Positions 11,451 through 22,110 of a stretch of DNA of 64,000 nt are shown here, in pieces. Numbering within the stretch: position 1 is the first letter of the stretch; each line of letters begins with the position of its first letter. Source of the stretch: Helianthus annuus. Taxonomy: Eukaryota; Streptophyta; Magnoliopsida; Asterales; Asteraceae. The notes beneath the pieces are model-generated. The model ran no database searches. It was given only the letters and a program-made list of their open reading frames with translations, and was not told the DNA's origin. The position numbers were made by a program, and so were the translations under genes. The stretch is taken from NCBI RefSeq assembly GCF_002127325.2, contig NC_035449.2, positions 76,615,691-76,679,690 on the forward strand, read 5' to 3'.

Positions 11451-12172
11451 AAGTGCGAAAATAATCAAAGGTTATACTAATACACGTGTCGGATCCAAGT
11501 GATTCATCTTGTCTATCTGTTTTTTATTTTATTTTTATTTTCAGCATTTAGTTAGTTTTTATTTTTCTTAGTTTAAAACATTTTTCTCACTTTTTGATTT
11601 GATTAGACGTTGAGGATAAACCGGTATTAAAAGCTCTTGTGTCCTTGGACGACCTCGGTATCTTACCAACACTATACTACGTCCACGATGGGTGCACTTG
11701 CCCATATGTGTGTTTAGTGTTAGTGAATATCGTGTTTTATAAATTTAAAACTTGGCTAAAAGTGTAAAAAGGGCTTAAATATACATCTAAAATATATATA
11801 CACTTCACGCACATCAGTACTAAAAAGCGAAACCAGTATTGATCGTATGAGCGGAACCTCATGGTTCACAAGAGCGAAACCTCTCTGATAACGACGCGAA
11901 ATCGGACCGAAAACCTTCGATTTCTCCTAAACGGCTAGGAGTTTGAATCTGAAATTTGGTAGGGTTATAGATCAGGTGTTTTCGCACAACATATCAAAAA
12001 TTCAGCCGATTCGGACCGTAAAATCCCGTTCAATTTGACGAATTTTAGCGAAAAACGTGATAAAAGTGAAAAAAATGAAGAAATAGATGAAAATCAGATC
12101 TGAAATTGGTGAAATCTGGTACGAATCAATGTGTTTGATCAAAGCAATCGAGCTCCTAGCTCTGATACAATT
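11451..12172 (-). mobile_element. 5' leader of a reverse-strand LTR element (U), with PBS
   Basis: A reverse-strand TTGTATCAGAGCT at 12158-12170 lies two bases from an LTR end reading GGTCCTACA, which resembles the C1 LTR end (GATCCTACA). The leader runs left to the duplication join and is cut there. No coding frame is recognisable. Confidence 0.55.
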
Positions 12173-12600
12173 TGTAGGACCGGTTTTTGACATCGTTCGA
12201 TTGCGTAATGAATGTTCGACGTGCGGAATCCGTGAACGTGCGTGACCGAACACACAATAACGTACTAGAAATGTGATTCTATTGACAAATATGACGTGTA
12301 CAAGCAACGAGAATCACGTGAGAGAACTTTCTCTCTCTAGACTTTCTCACTCTAGACTTGAATCTCTAAATCTCCAAAATGAGCAAAAAATCTTTAACTT
12401 TAAACCTAAGGCTCCTATTTATAGGCACAAGGTTATAATGAGAAGTCTCATTATTTACACAATTGCCACCTTGCCTTTACTAACTAGTAACATCATCAAG
12501 TCTTGCATTCTTCGGTTTCTACTACGATTTTGATTGACGGAGGCGATAGACATTTAATGCACTAACATGTGTGCTACTTATGTGTTACTTGTGCATGTTT
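12173..12600 (-). repeat. Putative LTR of element U (right limit uncertain)
   Basis: The LTR end is TGTAGGACCGG (plus strand) next to the PBS. A reverse TATA box CTATAAATAG lies at 12415-12424, about 240 bp from this end, close to the TATA-to-end distance of the C1 LTR. The outer end is not clear, so 12600 is only an estimate. Confidence 0.5.
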
Positions 12601-12893
12601 ATTTTATGTTTGTGGTGATTAATCGAAACGCAATCGCAACTCTATCGCAACGCAATCTAATCGCAAACGCTAAACGTAAGTTTATTTTTGTTGTTAAATG
12701 TTAGTTAGGTTATTTGTGTGACTATTATCCAAATCTATCGCATCGCTTAATCGAAACTCGCTTAAACGCATCGCAACGCTCAACGCACGAATCGAAATAT
12801 CAAAACTCAACTCGCCAGAGACGTTCGATCGAATGACCATTCGATCTGAATGCCCTCCGATCCGTCATCTGCACCGACTTCCTCTTTTGTCAC

Positions 12894-12903
12894 CTATAAA
12901 TAG
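12894..12903 (+). promoter_or_regulatory. Likely TATA box of the gypsy1 LTR
   Basis: CTATAAATAG stands just downstream of a cluster of TTCGATCGAA and CATTCGATCTGAATG palindromes, the same arrangement as in the C1 LTR. Confidence 0.45.
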
Positions 12904-13569
12904 CACCTGTCACATCAATTGAACAGTGATGTGATAGCTCTTGTGCGACCTGCTCACTTTTGGCTCTATTTCTCTCGATTTCTCACGATTCTTGTAAGTT
13001 TCTACCTCAAATCTTGTACATCTATCATCTACACACACTTCTTTATCTTTTTCACCATCAAATCTCAACTTTTCACCATGAGATCGGCTGATTTGAGGTG
13101 TTCTAGGATGATGTCATCATGGGGTTCTTATGAACTTCAAGATTTGACCTCATTCAACCAAGAACAACTCAGATCTAAGAGATTTCAACATGTTTAAACA
13201 ATGATTTCGCCTAAAAAGCTAAACATTTTCAAGATTTTAAAGGATTGAAAGATGTTTTCATAACTTTCTTTCAACTCTTTTACACTCCTGCACTCAAAAC
13301 TGATAGAATTGGAGCTCATTCAGGCATTCCACTAATTCTCTAGTGATGTGTCGGTCTGAGAACTGATTCCTATCAAAGAGACACCCGATTCACGGGTTAA
13401 ACATGAACAACCGTCAAGAACAGTTAACTGATCAGACCGGGGTGATTCCCGTCCGATCGGATGACTTGGGCTTGATGGAGTTCCCGTTGTTTAACATGTT
13501 GTCATACCGTCTTGGTCAAACCGTAAACTTTCTAAACTTAACGAAATTTTAACAGTTTCAATACATATC

Positions 13570-13920
13570 AGTATCCAGCGAATGGCCAACCGATCGGATG
13601 ACCATCCGATCTAATGACCATTCTGCTGTGAACTTGTTCTCTAAGAAATGTCTCACTGGAACGGATCGCCAACCAAGCGAACGGCCATCCGACCGGATGA
13701 CCGTTCGATCGAATGACCTGAAAGGTAGAGATACTCCTCTGATTTTAAAATGCTACAACGAAAACTTCAAGGCCATCATACACAAACACATCCATCCCAA
13801 ACGAACGTCAATCCGACCAAATGGCCATCTGACCGGATGACCATCCGTCCGGATTGTCATCCGATCGAATGACCATCCCTCCGGATTGTCATCCGATCGG
13901 ATGATCAATCGTCACTCAGT
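13570..13920. repeat. Array of CAT-CCGATCGG-ATG type palindromes
   Basis: About ten short blocks such as CATCCGATCGGATG, GTTCGATCGAATGACC and CATCCGACCGGATG follow one another, each self-complementary around a GATC or similar core and joined by GACC or GTC spacers. Confidence 0.8.
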
Positions 13921-14763
13921 TCACTCGTCATCATTTAATGCTCCGTTCATCGCCTATGCTATCGTTCTGTAATCAGGCTAACTTTCCAGCGCTCCCTTCA
14001 ATCCAATCCAAGGCTGTGTTATTCATTTAGCACAATCTATGAGTATACTCGAACCCTTTTTGCTTTACGCACTTTTGGGTGTTACATACGTTACGTATTC
14101 AAATCACAATCGACACACAACGCCAACACTTTATACGATGACCATTATTGCATGTTATACGTGTTATTCGATGAATGCTTGTATGTTATGTTTAGACAGT
14201 GATTGTTGCCTGACACCTTAGCAACGATAGTACTATAGTTTGGACTCAGCACCTGTCGTGGACAGGGGTTGTTAAGGGCTTTACTTCACGTGTCATAGTG
14301 GTGATAAGTGTTGCGCATTCTACAACTCGCAGTCACGTCTATGCATATTTCATTGTCGATAACCTACTAGCTTCACATTGCTACATGTTACATGCTGGTT
14401 ATGTGCAAAACGATTTCGCTATCTATTATACTATTAAACTTGTATGCTCACCTTTACACTATGTGTATTGACCTCTATTTTAACGTATGTGACAGGTGTT
14501 TAGGATGTTGTGCTTTGCCTTGCTTTTGTGGAATCAAGCTAGGGGAGAGTCTAGAAACAAATTTAATAAATTCTGAGTTGTCGAAACAATTTATTTGTCT
14601 TTGAGATACTATGTCTGTATTAACTGATTTGCTAAGTATGTTATGGTATGGGACGTAACTTTAAATATTTGGTAAAATTAGTTGTTATGGATTTCTCCTG
14701 GATAATCTGTTTCGCTCAGTGCCTCACCCCGATGTTTCCGCCATCGGTTGGGGTGTGACAGAT

Positions 14764-14776
14764 TGGTATCAGAGCC
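14764..14776 (+). other. gypsy1 primer-binding site
   Basis: TGGTATCAGAGCC begins 3 bp after the LTR end and is complementary to the 3' end of plant initiator tRNA-Met, the usual primer of plant gypsy and copia elements. Confidence 0.85.
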
Positions 14777-16038
14777 ATAACTATAAGGAATTAGGCAAGA
14801 CTCGACCAAGTCCGGGTCGATGTCCTAGAAACGACCTAGTCTATAGTCTAAGTACCAACAGACCGCCTTGTGCGAACCCGGTAGGGGTTCCGCGCGAGCC
14901 TATTTCTGTTACTTGATCGACTCTCAACCATACTATGCCCTATCACTTAGCCTTTCCTAAGGCTAACACACCGCACTATTTTTCAAAAATGAACGAGTGA
15001 TTAGGTCGAGACTAGGTGTGAAAATCGCAAACTCTCGATTGGATCGCTTGTTCGACGCGCGATTTTCACTATAAACACGAGAATTGCGTTGAATCAGGAG
15101 TGAAATCCGTACTTCGACGTAAAGTCTCCTTTTATCTCAAAATTCTATCACACAAATAGGAACGTAGTCGTTAAGTTAAGGGTGAAACCCAAACCATGAT
15201 GACTCCTTCCGTTCTCTATTTTGGTTTTACAAAACTCTCACCAAAGTCTTGATGGATTCCAATGACTCGAGTTGCGTAAGTAACCGAAAGGACGCGTGCC
15301 ATTCACCTTATTCTGGTAATAGAGCACAATCTATTAGGTCAAAACGTATACTAGAAGTGCTTGAGAATAGTCGAATCACTTTGGGTAGTCGATGTCTATC
15401 AAGCAGAGACACTCTATTTTCGATTTCAAGCTCGCAATCGCTGATTTTATGTGTTTTGATTCTGAGCCCGCAACCGCTGACTCTGTGATTTATTGCTTTT
15501 ATGTGAATTTTATGTGGTTTTATATGTTTATGTGTTTTGATTTTTGGAGAATTATATGTTTTTCGTTGTTCGCTTTGATCGACACACACAACTTGCACTG
15601 CACATCTATGTCAATACGCTAACAAATCGCTGCTACACTGTGAACCAAATCGCATGCTATGTTACTCGCTTATGCTATACTACTCGTTATGCTACTCGTT
15701 GTGTACTCGCTAATCGCAATCGCTACTCTCAAACGCGCGAACCTTGAATGATAGGTGAATACGTGCAATATATGTAGGTGAATACGTGCAAAATATAGTT
15801 TGGTTACAGTGAGCTACATGTTCTATGTGTTTACGTGCTTCTGTGCTCAACATGCTTATGTGTTTCTGTGAATTATGTGCTTTTGTGATTATGTGTTTGG
15901 ACGTGTTCCTGAGCTTTATTTAGTAGTAGTGCGTATGAGGTGAGATTCGATTATATAGTGTTTGAGTCCTATGGCGATGTCTGTTGCAGACAATGTCGTC
16001 ATTTGGACCGCGTCACTCCCGCGTCGCCTGAAGAAACC
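14777..16038 (+). mobile_element. gypsy1 untranslated leader
   Basis: About 1.26 kb between PBS and gag. Open frames here are short and unrecognisable. Local runs of ATGTGTTT/TATGTGTTTTG words near 15480-15910 give low complexity but no clear repeat unit. Confidence 0.6.
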
Positions 16039-17422
16039 ATGAGGACAAGTACATTGCTGCCCTCGTCGCTAAGCAAATGGGAAAGTTATCCCTCAGATCG
16101 TCAGTGAGCTTAACGAGAATACTAGGAAGTCCTCTGAGGAATCAAGGACTGACTCGCCTAAGGGTACTTTCAGCTTTAAGCAGTTTAAGGCATGTGGCCC
16201 AAAAAACTTTACGGGAGAAGATGGACCTACCACGATGTTTCAATGGTTCGACTCAATCGAAGTCACGCTCCTTCAGAGCGGATGTCCTGAACACCTACGA
16301 ACTGTCAACGCAACTGGCGTCTTCCAGTCTAGGGCTTTGGAGTGGTGGACAACCAAAAGAAATAAACGTGGGAATGATGCAGCCTTTGGGCTCACTTGGG
16401 ATGAGTTGAAAGAACTCATGATGAAGGAATTCTGCCCACCCCACGAGCTCCAAAAGCTGGAGAATGAGTTCTGGCACATCAAGCAAGATGGGGGCGATAA
16501 CGCCGGTCTTACTGCCCGCTTCAAACAGCTGAGTATCATTTGTCGAAGCCAGTGGCAACACCTAAAATGATGATCAAGAAGTATATCAGTGCTTTACCGG
16601 ATTGTGTTGCTGACTTCGTGCAAGCCGTGAAGACAACAACAATCGAAGAAACCTACCTACTCGCTGCTGAGATAAATGACAAGCGAGTTCTTGCTGGGTA
16701 CTTCAAGAACACTCTGAAGAGCCTTCATCAAGCTACCGCCGCTTCCACCGCTGAAACCGCTGCACCGCAAGCTTCAAAGTCCTCCCGCCGTAAGAGAAAG
16801 AACAACAACAACAGTAACAAGAATTGCGCGGTCACAGCCGCCGCTCCACTCCAAGCTGTACCTACTCAACCGCAACCTCAAAATCGCCAAGTAGCGGCAC
16901 TGGTGACTAATGCACTGCTGGCCAAGCGTGCGTATACTGGTCCTTACCCGGCTTGCCCTTCCTGTATAGTCACTTCACTGCCAATTGCCGTACTGGTCCA
17001 CGCCAAGCACCAGCTCAAGATCAAGGTCAATCTCCTGGACCACAAGCTCTCCTTCCTGCTCCCCAGGGACAACAAGCAGCTCCTGCACCCGCTGTTCACG
17101 CTAGAGCTTGCTTTGCATGTGGTGATCCCAACCACTTTGCAAACATGTGCCCTAACAGAGTGGTGAAGCAAGAGCCACAGCAGCAGCTACCTCAACATCA
17201 ACAGCAGCAGCCTCGGCAGCAGCAGCAGCCAGCAGCCCGCATACGTGCTTTCAACATCAACGCCCGCCAGGCTCAAGCAGATAACAACGTGGTTAATGGT
17301 ACGTTCCTCGTAAATGGTATATATGCTTCGTGTTTATTTGATACTGGAGCCGATAATTGTTTTGTGTCGTTAGAATTCGAAAAGCTCTTTAATCGTAAGC
17401 GCGCCCATCTCCCTACGACGTT
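16039..17422 (+). pseudogene. gypsy1 gag and start of protease, interrupted
   Basis: Capsid-type gag with FQWFDSIE and ALEWWTTKRN (about 16235-16360), FCPPHELQKLENEFWHIKQ (about 16430-16485) and a basic Gln/Pro-rich tail. A CCHC zinc knuckle CFACGDPNHFANMC lies at about 17107-17148. A retropepsin active site LFDTGADNCFVSLEF (about 17333-17380) follows without a gag stop. The frame shifts near 16080-16230, near 16545 and near 16955, so no full Gag could be made. At 17422 the gene is cut by C1; the frame resumes in register at 24638 after the duplicated ACGTT. Capsid and nucleocapsid would package element RNA, and protease would mature the polyprotein. Confidence 0.9.
17418..17422. repeat. C1 target-site duplication, left (ACGTT)
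   Basis: ACGTT directly before the 5' LTR equals ACGTT at 24633-24637 directly after the 3' LTR. Confidence 0.95.
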
Positions 17423-17528
17423 TGTTGGTGCATATTCCTGTCGACTTCGTCTTGTATCGAGTCTTGCGTCTAGATTGGATAAAATGGAGCTCGGTAGGCT
17501 AGTTTAGAGAGAATTGGATGTGTTGGAC

Positions 17529-17618
17529 CATTCCGCATGAAATGAAAGAATTCACTTCGCACGAAATGGACTTTGTCCATTTCGTACGAAATGGCATCTG
17601 CCCATTCCGTGCGAAATG
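17529..17618. repeat. Four ~25-bp-spaced CATTTCG-NN-CGAAATG palindromes
   Basis: Sixteen-base units at 17529-17544, 17553-17568, 17578-17593 (perfect CATTTCGTACGAAATG) and 17603-17618. They lie in U3 and end 5 bp before the TATA box. Confidence 0.92.
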
Positions 17619-17623
17619 CCATG

Positions 17624-17633
17624 TCTATAAATA
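17624..17633 (+). promoter_or_regulatory. C1 LTR TATA box
   Basis: TCTATAAATA lies about 200 bp after the LTR start, directly after the palindrome array. The matching box in the 3' LTR is at 24405-24414. Confidence 0.6.
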
Positions 17634-17854
17634 CCGGGGCTACCCATTCATTTGTAACAGTTCTGATTCCGGTACCGAAGTGCTGCCGAGGTGTCTTCTG
17701 ACTGTAAATTAATGTCAAATCAATATACAAGACATTAAAAGTGATTCTGTGTGTAAATCAAGCTGATTCGAAGTCGATACGTTAGTTTCTGCCTCTCGTA
17801 TTGATTAGAACTCTTCCGAACGACTCATTTTGGTCATGCAAATGATCCTACAAG

Positions 17855-17866
17855 TGGTATCAGAGC
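17855..17866 (+). other. C1 primer-binding site
   Basis: TGGTATCAGAGC two bases after the 5' LTR, complementary to initiator tRNA-Met. Confidence 0.92.
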
Positions 17867-18079
17867 TCAGGAGGAAGAGTTCTTGGCAAATCAGCCTGAT
17901 TTCACTAAAAATTCTGACTTCTACACCTTCTTTTCAAAATTAAACAAGATTTTAAGGTTAAAATGGATTGAATTTCACATATAACGTGCGAAACACTGTC
18001 TCAAACAATCCTTGAAAGAATTAGACCTAAAATCGACCTAAAACCTGATCAATTTGATAAAAATCTGGCCGATTGGATG

Positions 18080-18385
18080 ACATCAGCATGATTTCGCACG
18101 AAATGCATTTCCATTTCGCTTGAGATAGCCCTTTTCGCACCAAACAGGTCCATTTCGCATAAAAAGAATCTTGATTTCACACGAAATGGTTCTTTAGTGT
18201 TCCATTTCGCACGAAAAGACCCATTTCGCATCAAAGTTGCCAGTTCGCTTGAAAAGAATTCCATTTCGCACGAAACGGTCTGTTAGAGAGCCATTTCGCT
18301 AAAAGGTGTCCATTTCGCATCAAAGATCCATTTCGCACCAAGTTATTTCGTTTGAGTATCCATTTCATTTGAATTATCATTTCAT
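18080..18385. repeat. Second CATTTCGC(AC) motif array in the C1 leader
   Basis: About a dozen CATTTCGC-, CATTTCGCACGAAA- and TTTCGCACC-type words lie 15-35 bp apart between the PBS and the gag start. They are less perfect than in the LTR but clearly the same motif. Confidence 0.85.
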
Positions 18386-18423
18386 TTGAAGTTTGTGAAT
18401 TTGAGAATTTTCAAAACCAAAAC

Positions 18424-21366
18424 ATGGAAGAAGAGTTTTACAATGCGTTTGCTACTACTCCAGCTGCTCCAGTCACAGCTACAGAAACAATTGAAATCGA
18501 AAATGAAACGGGAACGTCTCAAAAACCTCCAAAGCTTATGTACATTGAGGATTTAAAAGGATGGCAAAATCGTTTTGAAAACTAGGTGCAAGCTTATAAG
18601 TTTGATGCATGGTGCTCGTTAGATGTAGATGACGCTAAACCGAAAGATGAACGAGGGATTGAAAAAGCTTTAAGTGACTATTCAACGGTTGAGAAATTGA
18701 AATACACCAGTGAAAAAATGATGATTAGTCTTCTCCAACAAGCCGTAAAAGAAAATATTTTCGTGTTGCTTCAACATCAGGAAACTGCTAGATCAATTTG
18801 GTTGGCATTAATTAACAAGTTTAAGGGAAGTGCTGATATGATAAAAAATAAATGTGCATTACTAAAGAAATCATTTGATATGGTTACAACGTTTGAAGGT
18901 GAATCAACAAAAACGACTATCGATAGATATTGTCATCTGGTTCGTGAAATGAGAAGATTGGAGATCAAGAAAGAAGACGATGAATGGGTTGATAAGCTTG
19001 CTGATGCACTACCACAGAATAAATGGGGAATATATTTGTTGATTTTGAAACATATGAGATAATCTGAAAGTATGAATTTGAGTAAGTTTATTCAGAAGAT
19101 TGAAGAACATGAATTGGATATTCGGAAAACTGCTATCATGAATAATCCAAATGCTCAACAAGATGTTAGTCTATACTACAGAGGAAGCAAATTTGAGACT
19201 ACTCCGAGTCCGAAGATTAAGACTGCTTTCAGTGCTGATGGTTCTTCTGGAAAAAATGTTAGTACTGTAACTCAGAGTGGTGGATATTCGTCATCGTATT
19301 CAAGTTTTGATCCGAATTTCACAACACCAAGTCCTCAACGACAGAATTCAACAAATCTGCAATGCAATGTTACATTGAATATTCAAAATGGTCAAAATCT
19401 TTCTCCAGAAATGGCTAAGCAACACATGGCATCACTTGTTACTATGTTAGAGTCTTATGAAAGCTTAGTTGCTGGAAGAATTGGAAATCCAATGCTTACT
19501 AAAGATGATTATGACCAGATTGATGCTGAGGAACTTGAGTTGATGGACATCAAGTGGTGTTTAGCCAGTGCTGTAAGAAGAGCAGAAAAATTGACACAAA
19601 TCGCCGGAAGAGATGATCTTCGTGATATTGCTACATCTCCGTTAGAGTTTGACAAATCAAAGGTTACTTGCTTTCGTTGCAAAGAAAATGGGCATTTTAA
19701 ACGAGAATGTAAAAATAAAGAGGCAACCGGAAGACAAGATCCGTTTGGAAAGAACGATTATTATCAAAAATCAATTTTTCATCAGATTGCTCAACAACCG
19801 TCATCATCCCGGGCCATTGAAGATGGAAAAAAGAAAGCTTATCTTGTAAATCAAGATGATGAAAAAGTTGCAGAGGGATTTAGCTGGGATAAATACGTTC
19901 AAGATAAAGAATACTTAGAAAAATCAGCTTTTGTTGCTCAAATCTTGGAAGAAGAGTCAGTCAAATCTAAGCCGAAAAGAACACCGATTTTTAAAGAATT
20001 AGGATGTGATGCAGACACTGATGATGAAGAAGAGTATATCAATAAAGCTAGAAAAGGTCTGGATACTTATAGTTTTAATTTGTTTTTTGCAGATAAAATT
20101 GAGATGTTGAAAGAGAAAAGGGTTGCTCGTCTGAAGAGAGAATTGGAAGAATTGGAAGCAAGAAAGATTGCTGAAGAAAAGGCAAAAATGGAAGCCGAGA
20201 AAGAAAAAGTTGAAGAAAATTCGACAGAAAAGGTCAAAGATGAAGAGTGTGAGGTAAAAGTAGAATTTGATGAAGAACCAATGATTGAGAAGGTGGTGGA
20301 GAAAGTTGTTGAAGTAGAGAAAATAGTTGAAAAAATTGTTGAAGTTGAAAAAATTGTCGAAGTTGAAAAGATACTTGAAGTTGAGAAGATTGTTGAAGTT
20401 GAGAAAATTGTTGAAGTCACGAAACCTTGTCTAAAATGTTTGGAATCTTGCAAACAGTGTCAAGAAAAAGACAAGAAGTATAGTGAGCTAGAAGAGTTGA
20501 AAGAAAAGTTGTTGTTTGATGTGAAATATGTAAAAGAATCGTATGATGTGCTAAACAGATCAGTTGATAGTCTGAACAAGACAAACTTAGAAGTAGATGC
20601 TGCTATGACGATGATGAGTTCAACATTAATGAAAAAGAAGAAGGTTATCAATGAGTATATTGAAGATTGTGCAAAGCTTAAGCAGGATTTGGAACTGGAA
20701 AAGATTGAAAATGAGAGAATTAAACGATTACTGCTGAGTTATACAACTTGTGATTATTTGATTGACAGAGTTTATCCTACTGTTGCAGGTATTGAAGCTT
20801 TTCAAGATAAAAAGACGGAAGATATGGATACTGGTAAGAAACAAAGTGTCAAGTATAACAAGTGTCCGCCTCTGATCTGGGAAAGTTATTCTCCCAGAAA
20901 GCCAAATGAGGAACGATTAAAAAAAGCAGTCAATATAAAGTTAAAGTCTGAAACCATTGATGAGTTACCAGACAACATTGACGTCACATTCACAGCGTCT
21001 GACACTGATCATGAGTCTGAGTTATTAAAGAAAGTGGTCTATCAAGTGTTGGATATGGATGAAGAGTCAAAGTCGGAGTCTAAATCTGAAAGTTCGAGTT
21101 CATCAGACAAGAGTCCGAGTTCACATGTCAAACGAGTTTACAATAAAGAATTCCTGTTATCAAAAAAAAATTTGAATGACGAACCAATCAAAGTGGCATA
21201 TACTTTGAATGATTCAGACAAATTATATTCTGATGAGGAATTCCCAATAAGAAGTGTCAAAACTGAACAGATCAAACAGGTTTTCAAATTAACAGAAATC
21301 AATATTTCTGAAATAAAAGATATAAGTCTTACTGAAAAACCTAAAAAATATACTTCAAGAGTTTAA
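18424..21366 (+). pseudogene. C1 gag: copia-type capsid region, zinc knuckle and long coiled coil
   Basis: The frame opens with MEEEFYNAFATTP at 18424 and is cut by TAG at 18583 and TAA at 19060; 18586-19062 and 19072-21366 are open. The first part (KLKYTSEKMMISLLQQAVKE, QETARSIWLALINKFKG) fits the copia-type gag family (UBN2/DUF4219-like). A CCHC knuckle CFRCKENGHFKREC is at 19669-19710. Then comes an acidic Lys/Glu-rich helical region with repeated VEKIVEVEKI (about 20284-20420) and a Ser/Glu-rich stretch (about 21055-21120). Presumably it builds particles and binds RNA. The central coiled coil is far longer than in ordinary copia gag. Two stops would truncate the product. Confidence 0.85.
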
Positions 21367-22110
21367 CAAAGATTGAACAAGAAAAAGGGTTACAGTTCTG
21401 GTTATGGTTTTCAAAAGAAACCAAACCATAACGGTAATTTCAAAAAGAATGGATTAGGCTTCATTCCCCCAGAAAATTATAAAAATGAGAAAACTTATAA
21501 ACCAAAAACCAAAATTTGTTTCAGGTACAAGTTCAGAAGAAGAATAGAAGAAACCATTCTGGAGACAGACAAACAAAGAGTTTCTTGCTGAGAAGAAAAA
21601 TAATGTGATGAATGAATCTGAACGAAGAGTTGAAAGAAGAATCTGTTTCAAATGTCAAGAAGTTGGACACATTGCTTGAAATTGTCCCAAGTCCACTTAT
21701 GCAAAACAGGGAGTTACTTCTAACTCAAATTTGAAAAAGAAATGTGTTGATAAAACAGAACAACCAACAGAAAAATTCAAAGTGTTCAAAAATTTGACTT
21801 TTGAAGTTGGTGGAAGTTCGAAACGTTTTTACAAAAGAAAAGTCGATTTGAACAAATAGAAGTGGGTTGTTAAATCAGAGAGTAGTTCTGACAATGATTC
21901 TGACTCGTCAAAGTCAGAAGAGTCATTTGTTGAAAAGAATGACGAGAATTCTGTTTCGGAAATGAACGAAGAAAACTTTCCGTCATTGACAAAAGAAAAC
22001 TTGAAGTTAAAAGTTGGTAAGGTTGAAATTTCAGATCAATTCTTCGCTGGTAAAGATGGTTGACGGGAAGGTAAAAGGTGTGAAAGATTTTTACAAATCA
22101 AAAAGATGGT
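21367..22110 (+). pseudogene. C1 gag continuation with second zinc knuckle, decayed
   Basis: After a stop at 21364 the reading sense continues in pieces (21373-21591 and beyond). A second knuckle-like CFKCQEVGHIA...NC is at 21644-21685 but has TGA at 21677-21679 inside it. An acidic Ser-rich stretch and a Lys/Trp-rich stretch (about 22060-22115) follow. No protease or integrase motif follows, so I read this as the end of the gag-like protein. Confidence 0.6.

Larger units (their letters stand above)
12600..14760 (+). repeat. Probable gypsy1 5' LTR (start uncertain)
   Basis: Its 3' end is well defined: ...CCATCGGTTGGGGTGTGACA at 14760 followed by a primer-binding site. The last ~45 bp match the W LTR end; upstream the two LTRs differ. 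A forward TATA box (CTATAAATAG, 12894-12903) is preceded by GATCGAATGACC-type palindromes, and more lie at about 13570-13920. The 5' TG boundary could not be placed. No gene is seen in the stretch. Confidence 0.55.
17423..17852 (+). repeat. C1 5' LTR
   Basis: A 430-bp LTR, TGTTGGTGCAT to GATCCTACA. It has four near-palindromes starting at 17529, 17553, 17578 and 17603 just before the TATA box, one more than the 3' LTR. Confidence 0.93.

Noticed and set aside
13570..13920. CRISPR-like regularly spaced palindromes
   Set aside because: Units are variable, spacers are very short and shared, and this is a eukaryotic LTR region.
17165..17240. Gln-rich stretch suggestive of a transcription factor
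   Set aside because: It is the linker between the zinc knuckle and protease of gypsy1 gag-pol.
20067..20651. Reverse frames rich in Ser/Thr/Phe opposite C1 gag
   Set aside because: They are shadows of the Glu/Lys/Val-rich coiled-coil coding strand.
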